Below the pieces are notes generated by a model, which searched no databases, had not been told where the DNA came from, and saw nothing but the letters and a program-made list of their open reading frames with translations. From positions 17,790-81,789 of the forward strand of contig PKRG01000011.1 of NCBI GenBank assembly GCA_017577575.1: a stretch of 64,000 bases of DNA, in the 5' to 3' direction. This document shows, piece by piece, positions 48,253 through 57,618 of this stretch. This DNA is from Acidimicrobiia bacterium. GTDB taxonomy: Bacteria; Actinomycetota; Acidimicrobiia; Spongiisociales; ZC4RG35. Made by a program: the position numbers and the translations under genes. The first letter of the stretch is position 1. The number at the start of each line of letters is the position of its first letter.

Positions 48253-49134
48253 TCACCAACCTCTCGTCGCCAGCCGCTCCGCCTCGCTCAGCTGCTCGAG
48301 CTCGATGCCGGCCATGGCCTCTCCGAGGCCGGTGGAGACCTTGGCGACCTTGGCGGCGTCCTCCCAGTAGGTGACCGCCTCCACGATCGCCCGGGCGTAA
48401 CCCTCGGGGTCCGAGCTCTTGAAGATGCCGGAGCCGACGAACACGCCGTCGCATCCGAGCGCCATCATCAGGGCGGCGTCGGCGGGGGTGGCGACACCGC
48501 CGGCGGCGAAGTTGACGACCGGCAAGCGGCCTTCGTCGCGGACGATCCTCACCAGCTCCACCGGGGCGCCCAGATCGCGGGCGGCCGAGACGAGCTGTTC
48601 GTCGCTGAGCTGGGTGACGGCGGCGATCTCGCGGTTCATCGTGCGCATGTGACGCACCGCCTCGACGACGTTGCCGGTTCCGGCCTCGCCTTTGGTGCGG
48701 ATCATCGCCGCCCCTTCCGCGATGCGCCGCAGCGCCTCACCGAGGTTGCGGGCGCCGCACACGAAGGGTGTCGTGAACTGCCACTTGTCGATGTGGTATT
48801 CCTCGTCTGCGGGGGTGAGCACCTCGGACTCGTCGATGAAATCGACCTCCAGGGCTTCCAGCACTCGGGCCTCGAGGAAGTGGCCGATGCGGGCCTTGGC
48901 CATCACCGGGATCGAAACGGCCGACTGGATCTCTTGGATCTTGGCCGGGTCGGCCATCCGGGCCACGCCGCCATGACGGCGGATGTCGGCGGGGACACGC
49001 TCGAGCGCCATCACCGCTACGGCGCCGGCCTCCTCGGCGATCCTCGCCTGCTCGGCGTTGACGACGTCCATGATGACGCCGCCTTTGAGCATCTCGGCCA
49101 GCCCTCGCTTGACGAGTTGGGTTCCACGTTCCAC
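48253..49134 (-). CDS. pdxS: Pyridoxal 5'-phosphate synthase subunit PdxS
   Basis: This 293-residue (beta/alpha)8 enzyme makes PLP from ribose 5-phosphate, glyceraldehyde 3-phosphate and ammonia. Catalytic lysine K80 is in VMAKARIGHF; D23 in IMDVV; IRTKGEAGTGN and GVFVGSGIFKS follow. GTG at 49134 has AGGAG five bases upstream and is preferred; a GTG at 49140 touches the ribosome binding site. Vitamin B6 synthesis is of the DXP-independent type. Confidence 0.96.
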   Translation of the reverse strand: MERGTQLVKRGLAEMLKGGVIMDVVNAEQARIAEEAGAVAVMALERVPADIRRHGGVARMADPAKIQEIQSAVSIPVMAKARIGHFLEARVLEALEVDFIDESEVLTPADEEYHIDKWQFTTPFVCGARNLGEALRRIAEGAAMIRTKGEAGTGNVVEAVRHMRTMNREIAAVTQLSDEQLVSAARDLGAPVELVRIVRDEGRLPVVNFAAGGVATPADAALMMALGCDGVFVGSGIFKSSDPEGYARAIVEAVTYWEDAAKVAKVSTGLGEAMAGIELEQLSEAERLATRGW

Positions 49135-49166
49135 GGTCACTCCTTCCAAACAGAAATGGTAGTTCG

Positions 49167-50192
49167 CTACCGGGCCAGCACCGATTCGTATATGCCGGCG
49201 TAGCGGCGGGCGACGACGCTCCAGTCGTATCGCTGGGCCATCCTTCGGGCCGCCCCTCCCAGCCGTTGCGCCCGGGCCGGGTCGGCCAACAGCGTGGTCA
49301 CTGCGCGTCGGAGGGCTTCCGGGTCCCCCCGGGGCACCTGGATGCCGCATCCGCCCAGGACCGCCGTGAAGGCGGGCAGGTCGGATGCCACGACCGCGCA
49401 GCCGGCCGCCATCGCCTCGGCGACGGTGATCCCGAAGCTCTCCCCGCCCAGGTTGGGCGCCACCATCACCGACGCGGAGGCGAGGAGACGGCGCTTTTCG
49501 TCTTCGGTCACCCAGCCGCAGAAGGTGGCGCCGGGGAGGTCACGGGGGCGCACCCGGCCCACGACCACCAGCTCGGCGTCGGGGATGGCGCGGCGGACCC
49601 CCGGCCAGGCCGCCGCCAGCACGTCCATGCCCTTGCGGGGGTCGTCCCGGCCCAGGAAGACCACCCGGCGGCCGACGCGCTCGACCCCCTCGGGTGAGTA
49701 CGCAGCGACGTCGATCCCGTTGGGGACGATCTCGGGTGTCCCCCAGGATGGCGGCAGTGCCGACGCCGCCACCTCGCTCACCGCGGTCAGGGGCGCACCG
49801 GCCAGCAGGCGGCGCCCCAGGCCCGCCCCGATGCGGTACAGGCGCCGTGTCCAGCGGGCCGGGTCGGCGTGGAAGGTCGCCACCGTAGGTTTCCCGGCCG
49901 CGAGCGCCGCCCACCCGACCAGCGGCATGAACGGCTCGTGGACATGGACAACGTCGGAGTCGGCGACCCGGCGGCGGAGCTCGCCCCAGGCGCGGGGGTC
50001 CAAGGTGATCGGGTTGGTGGACCGGTTGGCGCGCACCGCGACCGTGCGGCCCACCCCTTCCGGCGGGTCTCCCGCGCCGGCCACCGCCGCTTCGACGCCG
50101 AGCCCGCTCAGGTGTCGTGCCAGCCCCAGGCACTGGGATTGGACTCCCCCGTCGAGGCCGAGGTCGTAGGGGCAGACGATCGTCACCTGCAC
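49167..50192 (-). CDS. pimA: GT4 glycosyltransferase, PimA-like
   Basis: This 341-residue glycosyltransferase of family GT4 most likely moves mannose from GDP-mannose to phosphatidylinositol. The start VTIVCPYDLGLDGGVQSQ with the GGV loop, FHADPARW, LGRDDPRKG and the E-x7-E motif in ESFGITVAEAM fit PimA. The next genes (acyltransferase and PI-type phosphatidyltransferase) support this. GTG at 50192 has GGAGAGG upstream. Other GT4 enzymes look alike, so the acceptor is inferred. Confidence 0.85.
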   Translation of the reverse strand: MQVTIVCPYDLGLDGGVQSQCLGLARHLSGLGVEAAVAGAGDPPEGVGRTVAVRANRSTNPITLDPRAWGELRRRVADSDVVHVHEPFMPLVGWAALAAGKPTVATFHADPARWTRRLYRIGAGLGRRLLAGAPLTAVSEVAASALPPSWGTPEIVPNGIDVAAYSPEGVERVGRRVVFLGRDDPRKGMDVLAAAWPGVRRAIPDAELVVVGRVRPRDLPGATFCGWVTEDEKRRLLASASVMVAPNLGGESFGITVAEAMAAGCAVVASDLPAFTAVLGGCGIQVPRGDPEALRRAVTTLLADPARAQRLGGAARRMAQRYDWSVVARRYAGIYESVLAR

Positions 50193-50201
50193 GGGCCTCT
50201 C

Positions 50202-51059
50202 CTAGCCGGATGCCCGATCGGACGGCCAGTTCGGCTGGACGAGGTGCCATTGGGTGGGGTCCAGCCGGATCAGCTCCTCGAGCTCACGCGCCACCGCCTG
50301 GATCCCCTCTGCGAGATCGTCGGGCGGAGGAAGGGGCGGACGGATCACGGCGCGATGGCCCGCTCCCTGCTGGAAGAAGACGGCCACGGGGAGGATCGGA
50401 ACCCGCGCTTTTCGGGCCAGAACCACCGGCCCGGCCGGCAGGGTCGTCGTCTCGCCGAAGAACTCGACCTCGAGGCCCCGGCCCGACAGGTCCCTGTCCG
50501 AGAGCAGGCACACGAACTTGCCCTGCTCGAGCGCCTGCAACAGGGCCGGGGTGAGGCGCTTTCCGGTGAGGACGATCTCGATCCCGAACATCGCCCTCTG
50601 CCTGGTGAACCACTCCGTGATGCGGCGGTTCGCCAGCCGCTCGGCCACGGCGACGACGGGGATAAGTTCGTGCACGCCGATCAGGGCTGCCGCCTCCCAG
50701 TTGCCGACGTGGGGCAGCACCACCACCGCCCCGCGGCCGCCCTCCCGAGCCGCCCAGATGTTCTCGATTCCCTCCACGGTCATGCGCTTCCACATCGCCG
50801 GCAGCCGCCGCGGGCGCACCCACAGGGACTCGGCCCAGTAGCGGCCGTACGACTCGAAGACGGCCACAGCCGCGGAGGGCGGCTCGCCCACCCGCCGCAT
50901 GTGGCGCAAGGCCATCCTCCGCCTCTTGCCGTCGAGCAGGTACCACAGCCGGCCGCCGAGCCGGCCGAGCCAGCGGATCGCGGGCTCGGGAAGGACGCCG
51001 AGCACCGCCAGCCCGACCCGGAGAGCCGAATAGGCGAGCCACTGCTTGAGGGCTGTCAC
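50202..51059 (-). CDS. PatA-like phosphatidylinositol mannoside acyltransferase
   Basis: This 285-residue lipid A acyltransferase-family protein acylates phosphatidylinositol mannosides. The catalytic HxxxxE is LPHVGNWE, and LSDRDLSGRG and GPVVLARKA are family motifs. An N-terminal hydrophobic helix anchors it to the membrane. GTG at 51059 overlaps the pgsA stop as GTGA. The gene is between PimA- and PgsA-like genes, as in Mycobacterium. Confidence 0.87.
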   Translation of the reverse strand: MTALKQWLAYSALRVGLAVLGVLPEPAIRWLGRLGGRLWYLLDGKRRRMALRHMRRVGEPPSAAVAVFESYGRYWAESLWVRPRRLPAMWKRMTVEGIENIWAAREGGRGAVVVLPHVGNWEAAALIGVHELIPVVAVAERLANRRITEWFTRQRAMFGIEIVLTGKRLTPALLQALEQGKFVCLLSDRDLSGRGLEVEFFGETTTLPAGPVVLARKARVPILPVAVFFQQGAGHRAVIRPPLPPPDDLAEGIQAVARELEELIRLDPTQWHLVQPNWPSDRASG

Positions 51060-51628
51060 GTCTGGATGGAGCGGTAACTCGTCACGAATCGGTATACGGC
51101 GGTCAGCCACACGCTGATCACCATCGCCCACAGCATGGGCTCGACCCAGCCCGTGATCAGCCCGACGGCGAACAAGATGACCCGCTCCGCCCGGCCCATG
51201 AGGCCGGTCCGGCCGTCGACGCCCAACGCCTCGGCCCGCGCCCGCAGATACGGGACGAGCATGGCGCCGCCCACCGAGAGCACTATCAACAGGAGGGCCC
51301 GGCCGTTGCCTTGCATCGCCACGGCCAGGCCGGCGAAGGCGGCGATCTCGCCGATGCGGTCGCTGGCCGAGTCGAGGAAAGCCCCGCGGTCGGTCACGGC
51401 CCCCGAAGCCCGGGCCACCGTGCCATCGAGACCGTCGAGCGCCGAGCCGACGAGGGCGATCGCCCCGCCCACGGCGAGGTCGCCCATGCCGATCAGCACC
51501 GCGCCCACGATCGTCACCACGAGCCCGAAGCCAGTCATGGCGGCGGGGGTGACGCCGAGGCCGGCGAGAAACTTCCCGATGGGTCCGAGTATCCCCTGCA
51601 GGTGGGGACGGACTCGAGTGTCGATCAC
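51056..51628 (-). CDS. pgsA: CDP-alcohol phosphatidyltransferase (PI-phosphate synthase type)
   Basis: This 190-residue membrane enzyme has the full family motif D-G-x2-A-R-x8-G-x3-D-x3-D at D68, G69, A72, R73, G82, D86 and D90. About six TM helices are visible. In this cluster it should make phosphatidylinositol phosphate from CDP-diacylglycerol and inositol phosphate. GTG at 51628; its promoter lies in the divergent gap to the EF-G-like gene. Confidence 0.88.
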   Translation of the reverse strand: MIDTRVRPHLQGILGPIGKFLAGLGVTPAAMTGFGLVVTIVGAVLIGMGDLAVGGAIALVGSALDGLDGTVARASGAVTDRGAFLDSASDRIGEIAAFAGLAVAMQGNGRALLLIVLSVGGAMLVPYLRARAEALGVDGRTGLMGRAERVILFAVGLITGWVEPMLWAMVISVWLTAVYRFVTSYRSIQT

Positions 51629-51736
51629 GAGGACGTCAAACGTAACAGAAGATGACCGGGCGGATGTGACCTAGTGCCCAGGCACGAACCATCGCCTCGT
51701 CCCTAAGATCGGCGGGCCGGAGTCAGAGGAGGGCAT
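51629..51736. promoter_or_regulatory. Divergent promoter region between pgsA and the EF-G-like gene
   Basis: These 108 bases separate two divergent genes. On the plus strand TAAGAT (51704-51709) is a candidate -10 for the EF-G-like gene, which has a good GGAGGG ribosome binding site. A perfect inverted repeat GTGCC-CA-GGCAC lies at 51674-51685, just upstream of the plus-strand -10 region, and might be an operator. On the minus strand TACGTT near the pgsA start is a weak -10. Confidence 0.4.
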
Positions 51737-53785
51737 ATGGTTCCCGAGAAGATCCGAAACGTCGCACTGATCGGCCACGGGGGAAGCGGCAAGACCTCAC
51801 TCGCCGAGGCACTCCTCTACGTGGCAGGCGCCACCACGCGACTCGGCTCCGTCGAGCAGGGCACCTCGATCCTCGACTACGAGCCCGAAGAGGTGGAGCG
51901 CAAGATCTCCTTGAGCCTCGCCGTGGCCACCGTCGACTGGAACGGCTACCAGATCAACATCCTGGACGCCCCCGGCTACGCCGACTTCTCAGGGGACGCC
52001 CGGGCAGCGCTGCGGGCCGCCGACCTGGCGCTGTTCGTCGTCTCCGCGGTCGACGGTGTGGAGGTGTCCACCGAGCTGATGTGGCGCGTGGCCGCCGAGG
52101 AGGGGATCCCCCGCGCCCTCGTGATGACCAAGCTCGACCGCGAGCGGGCCTCGTTCAGCCGCACCCTCGACCAGATGAAGGAGGTGTTCGGCAAGCGGGT
52201 CGCCCCCGTCCAGGTCCCGATCGGCGAAGAACACGCCCTGGAGGGCCTGGTCCGGGTCGTCTCCGAGCGGGCCTACCGCTACGAGGAAGGCGCCAAGACC
52301 GGCACCCAGGTCGACCTCCCCGACTCCGTCGCCGACCTCGTGCACTCCGCCCACACCGCCTTGGTCGAGTCCGTCGTCGAGACCGACGACGCCTTGATGG
52401 AGGCGTATTTCGAGGGCGTGGAGCCCGACCGCGAGGTGATCGTGAAGACCGTCCACGAGGGGATGCTCAAAGGCGAGATCTTCCCCGTGCTCGTCACCTC
52501 CGCCCACCGGCTGGTCGGGATCGACACGCTCGCCGAGTTCCTCGTCGACTTCGGGCCCAACCCGTTGGAGCACTCCGTTCCCCCGCTCTCCTCCGGCTCA
52601 CTGGAGATCTCCCCCGACGGCCCTCCGGTGGCGTACGTGTTCAAGACGATGGCCGACCCGTTCGTGGGGCGCATATCCATGTTCCGGGTCTTCTCGGGGA
52701 CGATCCCCGTCGACGCCGAGCTGGAGCTGGCCGGCGACGGCAAGGTGAGGATGCACAACCTCTTCAAGATGCAGGGCAAGGAACACCGCGACGTCCAGTC
52801 GGTCGGGGTGGGCGAGATCGCCGCCGTCGCCAAGGTCGACAACGCCCGGGCCGGCGACACGCTGCGGGCCCCCGGATCGGACGTGGTGATCGTCCCCATG
52901 GAACAGCCCGTCCCGGTGATGGAGATCGCTGTCGCGCCCAAGTCCCAGGCGGACGAGGAGAAGCTGTCGACCGCTCTCGCCCGCGCCGCCGAAGCCGACC
53001 CGACGCTGCGTATCGAGCGCCGCGCTGAGACCGGCGAGACGATCCTCGCCGGCTTGGGCGACAACCACCTCGAAGTGACGCTGGCCCGGATCGCCCGCAA
53101 CTACGGGGTGGAGGTCGAGACCTCACTGCCGAAGATCCCCTACCGGGAGACGATCACCGCCACGGCCCAGGCCGAAGGCAAGCACAAGAAGCAATCGGGC
53201 GGGCGGGGTCAGTTCGGTGTGGCCGTCGTCAAGTTCTCGCCGTTGCCCCGGGGGTCCGGTTTCGAGTTCATCGACAGCATCAAAGGCGGCGCCATCCCCC
53301 GCCAGTTCATCCCCGCGGTGCAGAAGGGCATCGAGGAGGCCCTCGAGCAGGGCATCCTCGCCGGCTACCCGGTGGTCGACGTCGCCGCCGAGCTCATCGA
53401 CGGCAAGTACCACTCGGTCGACTCCGACGAGCTCTCGTTCCGGATGGCCGGCATCCAGGCGGTCAAGGCGGCGGCACCCAACCTGAAACCGGTCCTGCTC
53501 GAGCCGATCATGCACCTGACCGTCCGTGTTCCGGAGGAGAACACGGGGGATATCATGGGCGACATCAACGCCAAACGAGGGCGCGTCCTCGGGATCGACA
53601 CGGACGGAGGCATCCGCGTGATCGAGGCCCACGTACCCATGGCCGAAGTCCAGCGGTACGCGGTCGATCTGCGGTCCATGACCTCGGGCCGCGGAACGTT
53701 CGAAGTCCGGTTCGATCACTACGAGGAGGTCCCCCACCAAGAGGCCGAGAGGATCATCGAGGCCGCCCGCGCCGAAAGCAGTTGA
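51737..53785 (+). CDS. Elongation factor G-like GTPase (FusA2 type)
   Basis: This 682-residue translational GTPase resembles EF-G but belongs to the EF-G-like group. G1 is GHGGSGKT (13-20), G3 is DAPGY, and G4 reads TKLD instead of NKxD. Domains II to V are present, including the SGGRGQFG and RGRVLGID segments. The canonical fusA next to rpsL, rpsG and tuf is not in this window. Its role is unknown; ribosome recycling or stress translation is possible. Strong ribosome binding site at 51737. Confidence 0.9.
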   Translation: MVPEKIRNVALIGHGGSGKTSLAEALLYVAGATTRLGSVEQGTSILDYEPEEVERKISLSLAVATVDWNGYQINILDAPGYADFSGDARAALRAADLALFVVSAVDGVEVSTELMWRVAAEEGIPRALVMTKLDRERASFSRTLDQMKEVFGKRVAPVQVPIGEEHALEGLVRVVSERAYRYEEGAKTGTQVDLPDSVADLVHSAHTALVESVVETDDALMEAYFEGVEPDREVIVKTVHEGMLKGEIFPVLVTSAHRLVGIDTLAEFLVDFGPNPLEHSVPPLSSGSLEISPDGPPVAYVFKTMADPFVGRISMFRVFSGTIPVDAELELAGDGKVRMHNLFKMQGKEHRDVQSVGVGEIAAVAKVDNARAGDTLRAPGSDVVIVPMEQPVPVMEIAVAPKSQADEEKLSTALARAAEADPTLRIERRAETGETILAGLGDNHLEVTLARIARNYGVEVETSLPKIPYRETITATAQAEGKHKKQSGGRGQFGVAVVKFSPLPRGSGFEFIDSIKGGAIPRQFIPAVQKGIEEALEQGILAGYPVVDVAAELIDGKYHSVDSDELSFRMAGIQAVKAAAPNLKPVLLEPIMHLTVRVPEENTGDIMGDINAKRGRVLGIDTDGGIRVIEAHVPMAEVQRYAVDLRSMTSGRGTFEVRFDHYEEVPHQEAERIIEAARAESS

Positions 53786-53800
53786 CAGGAAAGGATTGTG

Positions 53801-55087
53801 ATGCCCGAAGCCGTCCTCAGGTTCGAAGACAAGGAGATCGCTCTCCCGACAGAGGTCGGCAGTGAAGGTGAGATCGCCGTAGACATCGGACGGCTGCGGG
53901 CCGAGACCGGGCTGATCACGCTCGACCGCGGGTTCGCCAACACCGCCGAGACCCGCTCCGCCGTCAGCTACATCGACGGCGAGAAAGGGATCCTCCGTTA
54001 CCGTGGCTATCCGATCGAGCAGCTCGCCGATCGATGCAGCTTCCTCGAGGTGGCCTACCTCCTCCAGTACGGCGAGCTCCCCACCAAGGCGGAGCTGGAG
54101 GCCTACGAGGAGTCGATAACCCGCCACACGCTGCTGCGGGAGGACATGAAACACCTCTTCGAGGCGTTCCCCCACGACGCCCACCCGATGCAGATACTCG
54201 CTTCGGCGACCTCGGCTCTCGCCACCTACTACCCGGACGCTCTCGATCCCCTCGACGAGGAGGCGATCGACATCTCCTCGCGGCGGCTGATCGCCAAGGT
54301 GCCGACGATGGTGGCCTGGTCGTACAAGTACCGGATGGGCCAGCCCTACGTCTATCCCCGCAACGACCTCGAGTACTCCAGCCGCTTCCTCCACATGATG
54401 TTCTCCGTGCCGTCGGAGGAGTACGTGCCCAACGAGGTGATCGCCCGGGCCCTGAACGTGTTGTTCATCCTCCACGCCGACCACGGCCAGAACTGCTCCG
54501 CCTCGGCGGTGCGCCTCGTCGGCTCGGGACAGGCGAACATCTTCTCCTCCATCGCCGCCGGGATCCACGCCCTGTCGGGGCCGCTCCACGGAGGCGCCAA
54601 CCAGGCGGTGCTGGAGATGCTGGAGGACATCGTCGCCTCCGGCGGGGACGTCTCCAAGACGGTCGCCCGCGCCAAGGACAAGAACGATCCGTTCCGGCTG
54701 ATGGGGTTCGGGCACCGGGTGTACAAGAACTTCGACCCCCGCGCCCAGCTCATCAAGAAGATCGCCGAGGACGTCCTCGGCCAGCTCGGCCGCCACGACC
54801 CGCTCCTCGACGTGGCGATGGAGCTCGAGCAGGTCGCACTCTCCGACGACTACTTCATCGAGCGCCGCCTCTACCCCAACGTCGACTTCTACTCGGGGAT
54901 CATCTACCGGGCGATGGGGTTCCCGACGGACATGTTCACCGTCCTCTTCGCCATCGGCCGCCTGCCCGGCTGGCTCTCGCAGTGGAGGGAGCAGGCCACC
55001 GACCCGAAGGCGATGATCTTCCGCCCCCGCCAGGTCTACGTCGGCGCCAACGCCCGCGACGTGACGCCCATCGACCAGCGCGGCTGA
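53801..55087 (+). CDS. gltA: Citrate synthase
   Basis: This 428-residue enzyme condenses oxaloacetate and acetyl-CoA. The catalytic residues are in LHGGANQ, GFGHRVYK and NVDFYSG. It is of the hexameric, bacterial type I size. ATG at 53801 follows AGGAAAGGA, 15 bases after the EF-G-like gene, so the two may be co-transcribed. A GTG codon just before the ATG is rejected as the start. Confidence 0.95.
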   Translation: MPEAVLRFEDKEIALPTEVGSEGEIAVDIGRLRAETGLITLDRGFANTAETRSAVSYIDGEKGILRYRGYPIEQLADRCSFLEVAYLLQYGELPTKAELEAYEESITRHTLLREDMKHLFEAFPHDAHPMQILASATSALATYYPDALDPLDEEAIDISSRRLIAKVPTMVAWSYKYRMGQPYVYPRNDLEYSSRFLHMMFSVPSEEYVPNEVIARALNVLFILHADHGQNCSASAVRLVGSGQANIFSSIAAGIHALSGPLHGGANQAVLEMLEDIVASGGDVSKTVARAKDKNDPFRLMGFGHRVYKNFDPRAQLIKKIAEDVLGQLGRHDPLLDVAMELEQVALSDDYFIERRLYPNVDFYSGIIYRAMGFPTDMFTVLFAIGRLPGWLSQWREQATDPKAMIFRPRQVYVGANARDVTPIDQRG

Positions 55088-55090
55088 GTC

Positions 55091-55561
55091 TCAGACGCTC
55101 TCGACGTAGGGCTCGCCGAGCACCTCGCCGGTCACCGCGTCCAGGGTGACGAGCGCCCGGCGGTCGGGCGGCTCGGCGGCCGAATACAGGATCACCGACC
55201 ACTGCGGCCGGGCCCGGAGCCCCCGGAACGTGAGTGCCGCCGAGGCGTGGCCGATCGGGAAGTCGACCGCCGCTGCCGCCTTTGGCAGCGCCTCCTCCTG
55301 CTCGACGTTCAGGGGCCAAGCCGCAGCCAGGTGCCACAGGGCCAGCGCCACGGGGACGAGCGCCACCAGCGGGTCGACGACCACGGCGACCAGTGCGGCG
55401 AGGACGCCGTAGATGGCGGCGGCCACCCGGCGCCGGGCCGGGTTCGGGAATCGATAGGGGCCGACGACGTTGGAGTCGAGCTCCTCTTCGATGGCGACTG
55501 CCTCGGCGACTTCCTTGGGGATGTGGATCCCTTCGCGGGTGACGCGGCGTTCTTCGCTCAT
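55091..55561 (-). CDS. Conserved membrane protein coupled to thrS
   Basis: This 156-residue protein has a charged N-terminus (SEERRVTREGIHIPKEVAEAV), two adjacent TM segments near residues 50-85 and a soluble C-terminal part with EPPDRRALVTLDAVTGEV. ATG at 55561 overlaps the thrS stop as ATGA. It ends convergent with gltA, three bases apart. I do not recognise the family; its function is unknown, but translational coupling to thrS is clear. Confidence 0.75.
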   Translation of the reverse strand: MSEERRVTREGIHIPKEVAEAVAIEEELDSNVVGPYRFPNPARRRVAAAIYGVLAALVAVVVDPLVALVPVALALWHLAAAWPLNVEQEEALPKAAAAVDFPIGHASAALTFRGLRARPQWSVILYSAAEPPDRRALVTLDAVTGEVLGEPYVESV

Positions 55562-57492
55562 CGCGGCCCCCGCGCCGCCTCGGTCAGCTCCGCCACGGCT
55601 TCGTCGAGGGGAACCCCCCGGCGTTCGCTGTCTTCGCCGTAGCGGCGGACGCCGACCGTTGTGGCCTCGACGTCCTTGTCGCCGACCACCAGCACCACCG
55701 GGTGCTTGGTAGTGATCGCCCGTCGGATCTTCTCTCCGACCGTCTCGCCGCTCCGGTCCACCTCGACTCGCAGCCCGGCGTCGCGGAGGCGCCTCTGGAC
55801 GGTGTCGGCGTAGTCGAGGTGGCGATCCGCCACGGGGACGATCGTCGCCTGCACCGGCGCCAGCCACATGGGGAAGGCGCCGGCGTAGTGCTCGGTCAAC
55901 ACACCGATGAACCTCTCGATCGAGCCGGCCTTGGCGCAGTGGACCATCACCGGGCGCTCGGCGCGGTTGTCGGCGCTCGTGTACTCCAGCCCGAACCGGT
56001 CGGGCAGGAAGAAGTCGACCTGGATCGTCGACACCTGCCAGCGGCGGCCGATGGCGTCCCTGACGTTGATGTCGATCTTGGGGCCGTAGAAGGCGCCTTC
56101 GCCTTCCTCCACCTGGTAGTCCATGCCGGCCGCCTCGAGGGTCCGCCGCAGGTACTCGGTCGCCTCGTCCCACAGCTCCTCGTCGCCGATCGACTTGCTC
56201 GGGTCCCGGGTGGACAACATGGCATCGAACTGGTCGAAGCCGAAGTCGTGGAGCCACTGGGTGACGAACTCCAGGTGCATGTCCAGCTCGGCCCGCAGGC
56301 CCTCGCGGGTGGTGAAAGTGTGGCTGTCGTCCTGGGTGAACCCCCGGGCCCGGAGCAGGCCGTGGATCACGCCCGACCGCTCGTAGCGATAGACGCCGCC
56401 CAGCTCGGAGAGGCGCATCGGCAGGTCCCGGTAGCTGCGTGCTCGCGACTTGTAGATCAGGATGTGGAACGGGCAGTTCATCGGCTTGACCCGGTACTCC
56501 TGATCGTTGTCCAGCTCGATGCCCGGGTACATGGCGTCGGCGTAGAAGTCGAGGTGGCCGGAGATCCTCCACAACTCGCTGCGGGCGAGATGGGGCGTGA
56601 ACACGAACTCGAACCCGAAACGCTCGTGGAGGCGACGGCTGTGGTCCTCGATCAGCTTGCGCAGCATGCCGCCTTTGCCGTGCCACACGGCCAGGCCGGC
56701 GCCGAGCTCCGAGGGGAACGAGAACAGATCCAGCTCGGGGCCGAGACGGCGGTGGTCCCGCTTCTCCGCCTCCTCCAGCCGGTGCAGGTACGCCTCCAGG
56801 GCTCGGCGGTCCTCCCAGGCTGTCCCGTAGATGCGCTGCAGCTGGGGGTTCTTCTCGTCCCCCCGCCAGTAGGCGCCGGCGGTGCGGAGCAGCTTGACCG
56901 CCTTCAGACGTCCCGTGGAGGGGACGTGAGGGCCACGGCACAGGTCGACGAAGCCGTTGTTGCGGTAGACGGTGACCTCTTCGCCCGGAGCGACCTCGCT
57001 GGGCTCGGTGGAGCGGATGATCTCGAGCTTGAACGGATGGTCGGCGAACAGCTCCAGCGCCTCTTCCCGTGAGATCGCCTCGCGGACGAACGGCTGGTCG
57101 GCGGCGATGATCTCCATCATCTTCGCCTCGATGCGCTCGAGGTCCTCCGGCGTGAATGGCCGCCCGATGTCGAAGTCGTAGTAGAAGCCGTCCTCGATGG
57201 GCGGGCCGATGGCGAACGTCGCGTCCGGGAAGAGCGACAGCACAGCCTGGGCGAGGACATGGGCGGCGGAGTGGCGGAGGATGGACCGACCCTGCTCGCT
57301 CGAGTCGGTGACCACCGAGAACTTGCCGCCCGAGGGCAGGGGCCGATGCAGGTCGAGCAGCTGGCCGTCCAGCTCCACGGCGACGGCCGCCGCCGCCAGC
57401 CGGGGGCCGATGGATTGGGCCACCTCGAAACCGGTCGTGCCGTCGGGGAACGTGTGTCGGGATCCGTCGGGGTACTCGAGTTCTATGGGCAC
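55558..57492 (-). CDS. thrS: Threonyl-tRNA synthetase
   Basis: This 644-residue class II synthetase has the N-terminal TGS and editing domains (HSAAHVLAQAV, zinc-like HxxxH) and catalytic motifs with MNCPFHILIYKSRARSYRDLP and RVEVDRSGETVGEKI in the anticodon domain. GTG at 57492 follows GGAAAG. The leader is too short for a T-box. A candidate promoter is given separately. Confidence 0.96.
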   Translation of the reverse strand: MPIELEYPDGSRHTFPDGTTGFEVAQSIGPRLAAAAVAVELDGQLLDLHRPLPSGGKFSVVTDSSEQGRSILRHSAAHVLAQAVLSLFPDATFAIGPPIEDGFYYDFDIGRPFTPEDLERIEAKMMEIIAADQPFVREAISREEALELFADHPFKLEIIRSTEPSEVAPGEEVTVYRNNGFVDLCRGPHVPSTGRLKAVKLLRTAGAYWRGDEKNPQLQRIYGTAWEDRRALEAYLHRLEEAEKRDHRRLGPELDLFSFPSELGAGLAVWHGKGGMLRKLIEDHSRRLHERFGFEFVFTPHLARSELWRISGHLDFYADAMYPGIELDNDQEYRVKPMNCPFHILIYKSRARSYRDLPMRLSELGGVYRYERSGVIHGLLRARGFTQDDSHTFTTREGLRAELDMHLEFVTQWLHDFGFDQFDAMLSTRDPSKSIGDEELWDEATEYLRRTLEAAGMDYQVEEGEGAFYGPKIDINVRDAIGRRWQVSTIQVDFFLPDRFGLEYTSADNRAERPVMVHCAKAGSIERFIGVLTEHYAGAFPMWLAPVQATIVPVADRHLDYADTVQRRLRDAGLRVEVDRSGETVGEKIRRAITTKHPVVLVVGDKDVEATTVGVRRYGEDSERRGVPLDEAVAELTEAARGPR

Positions 57493-57618
57493 GTCTTTCC
57501 AGAGGTAGAAACCGGGGTGTCGGCGACTAGCCTGACGGCGCAAGCGTACAGTGCTTGGCCGGGGTCCCAAGCAGGATAACAAGCGGCACCAGACGCTCTG
57601 AGCTGCCGAGGGAGGCGC
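57493..57618. promoter_or_regulatory. Divergent promoter region of thrS and the phosphotransferase gene
   Basis: On the minus strand TTGGGA (57565-57570) and TACGCT (57543-57548) are 16 bases apart and form a fair promoter for thrS, with a leader of about 44 bases. GCTTGG and CCAAGC form an inverted repeat (57553-57572) across this promoter. The plus-strand gene has a good ribosome binding site (GGGAGG) but no clear promoter. Confidence 0.4.

Noticed and set aside
53123..54796. 557-codon minus-strand frame opposite the EF-G-like and citrate synthase genes
   Set aside because: Spans two genes on the other strand and has no recognisable domain.
57493..57618. T-box riboswitch in the thrS leader
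   Set aside because: The leader is too short and no T-box sequence is seen.
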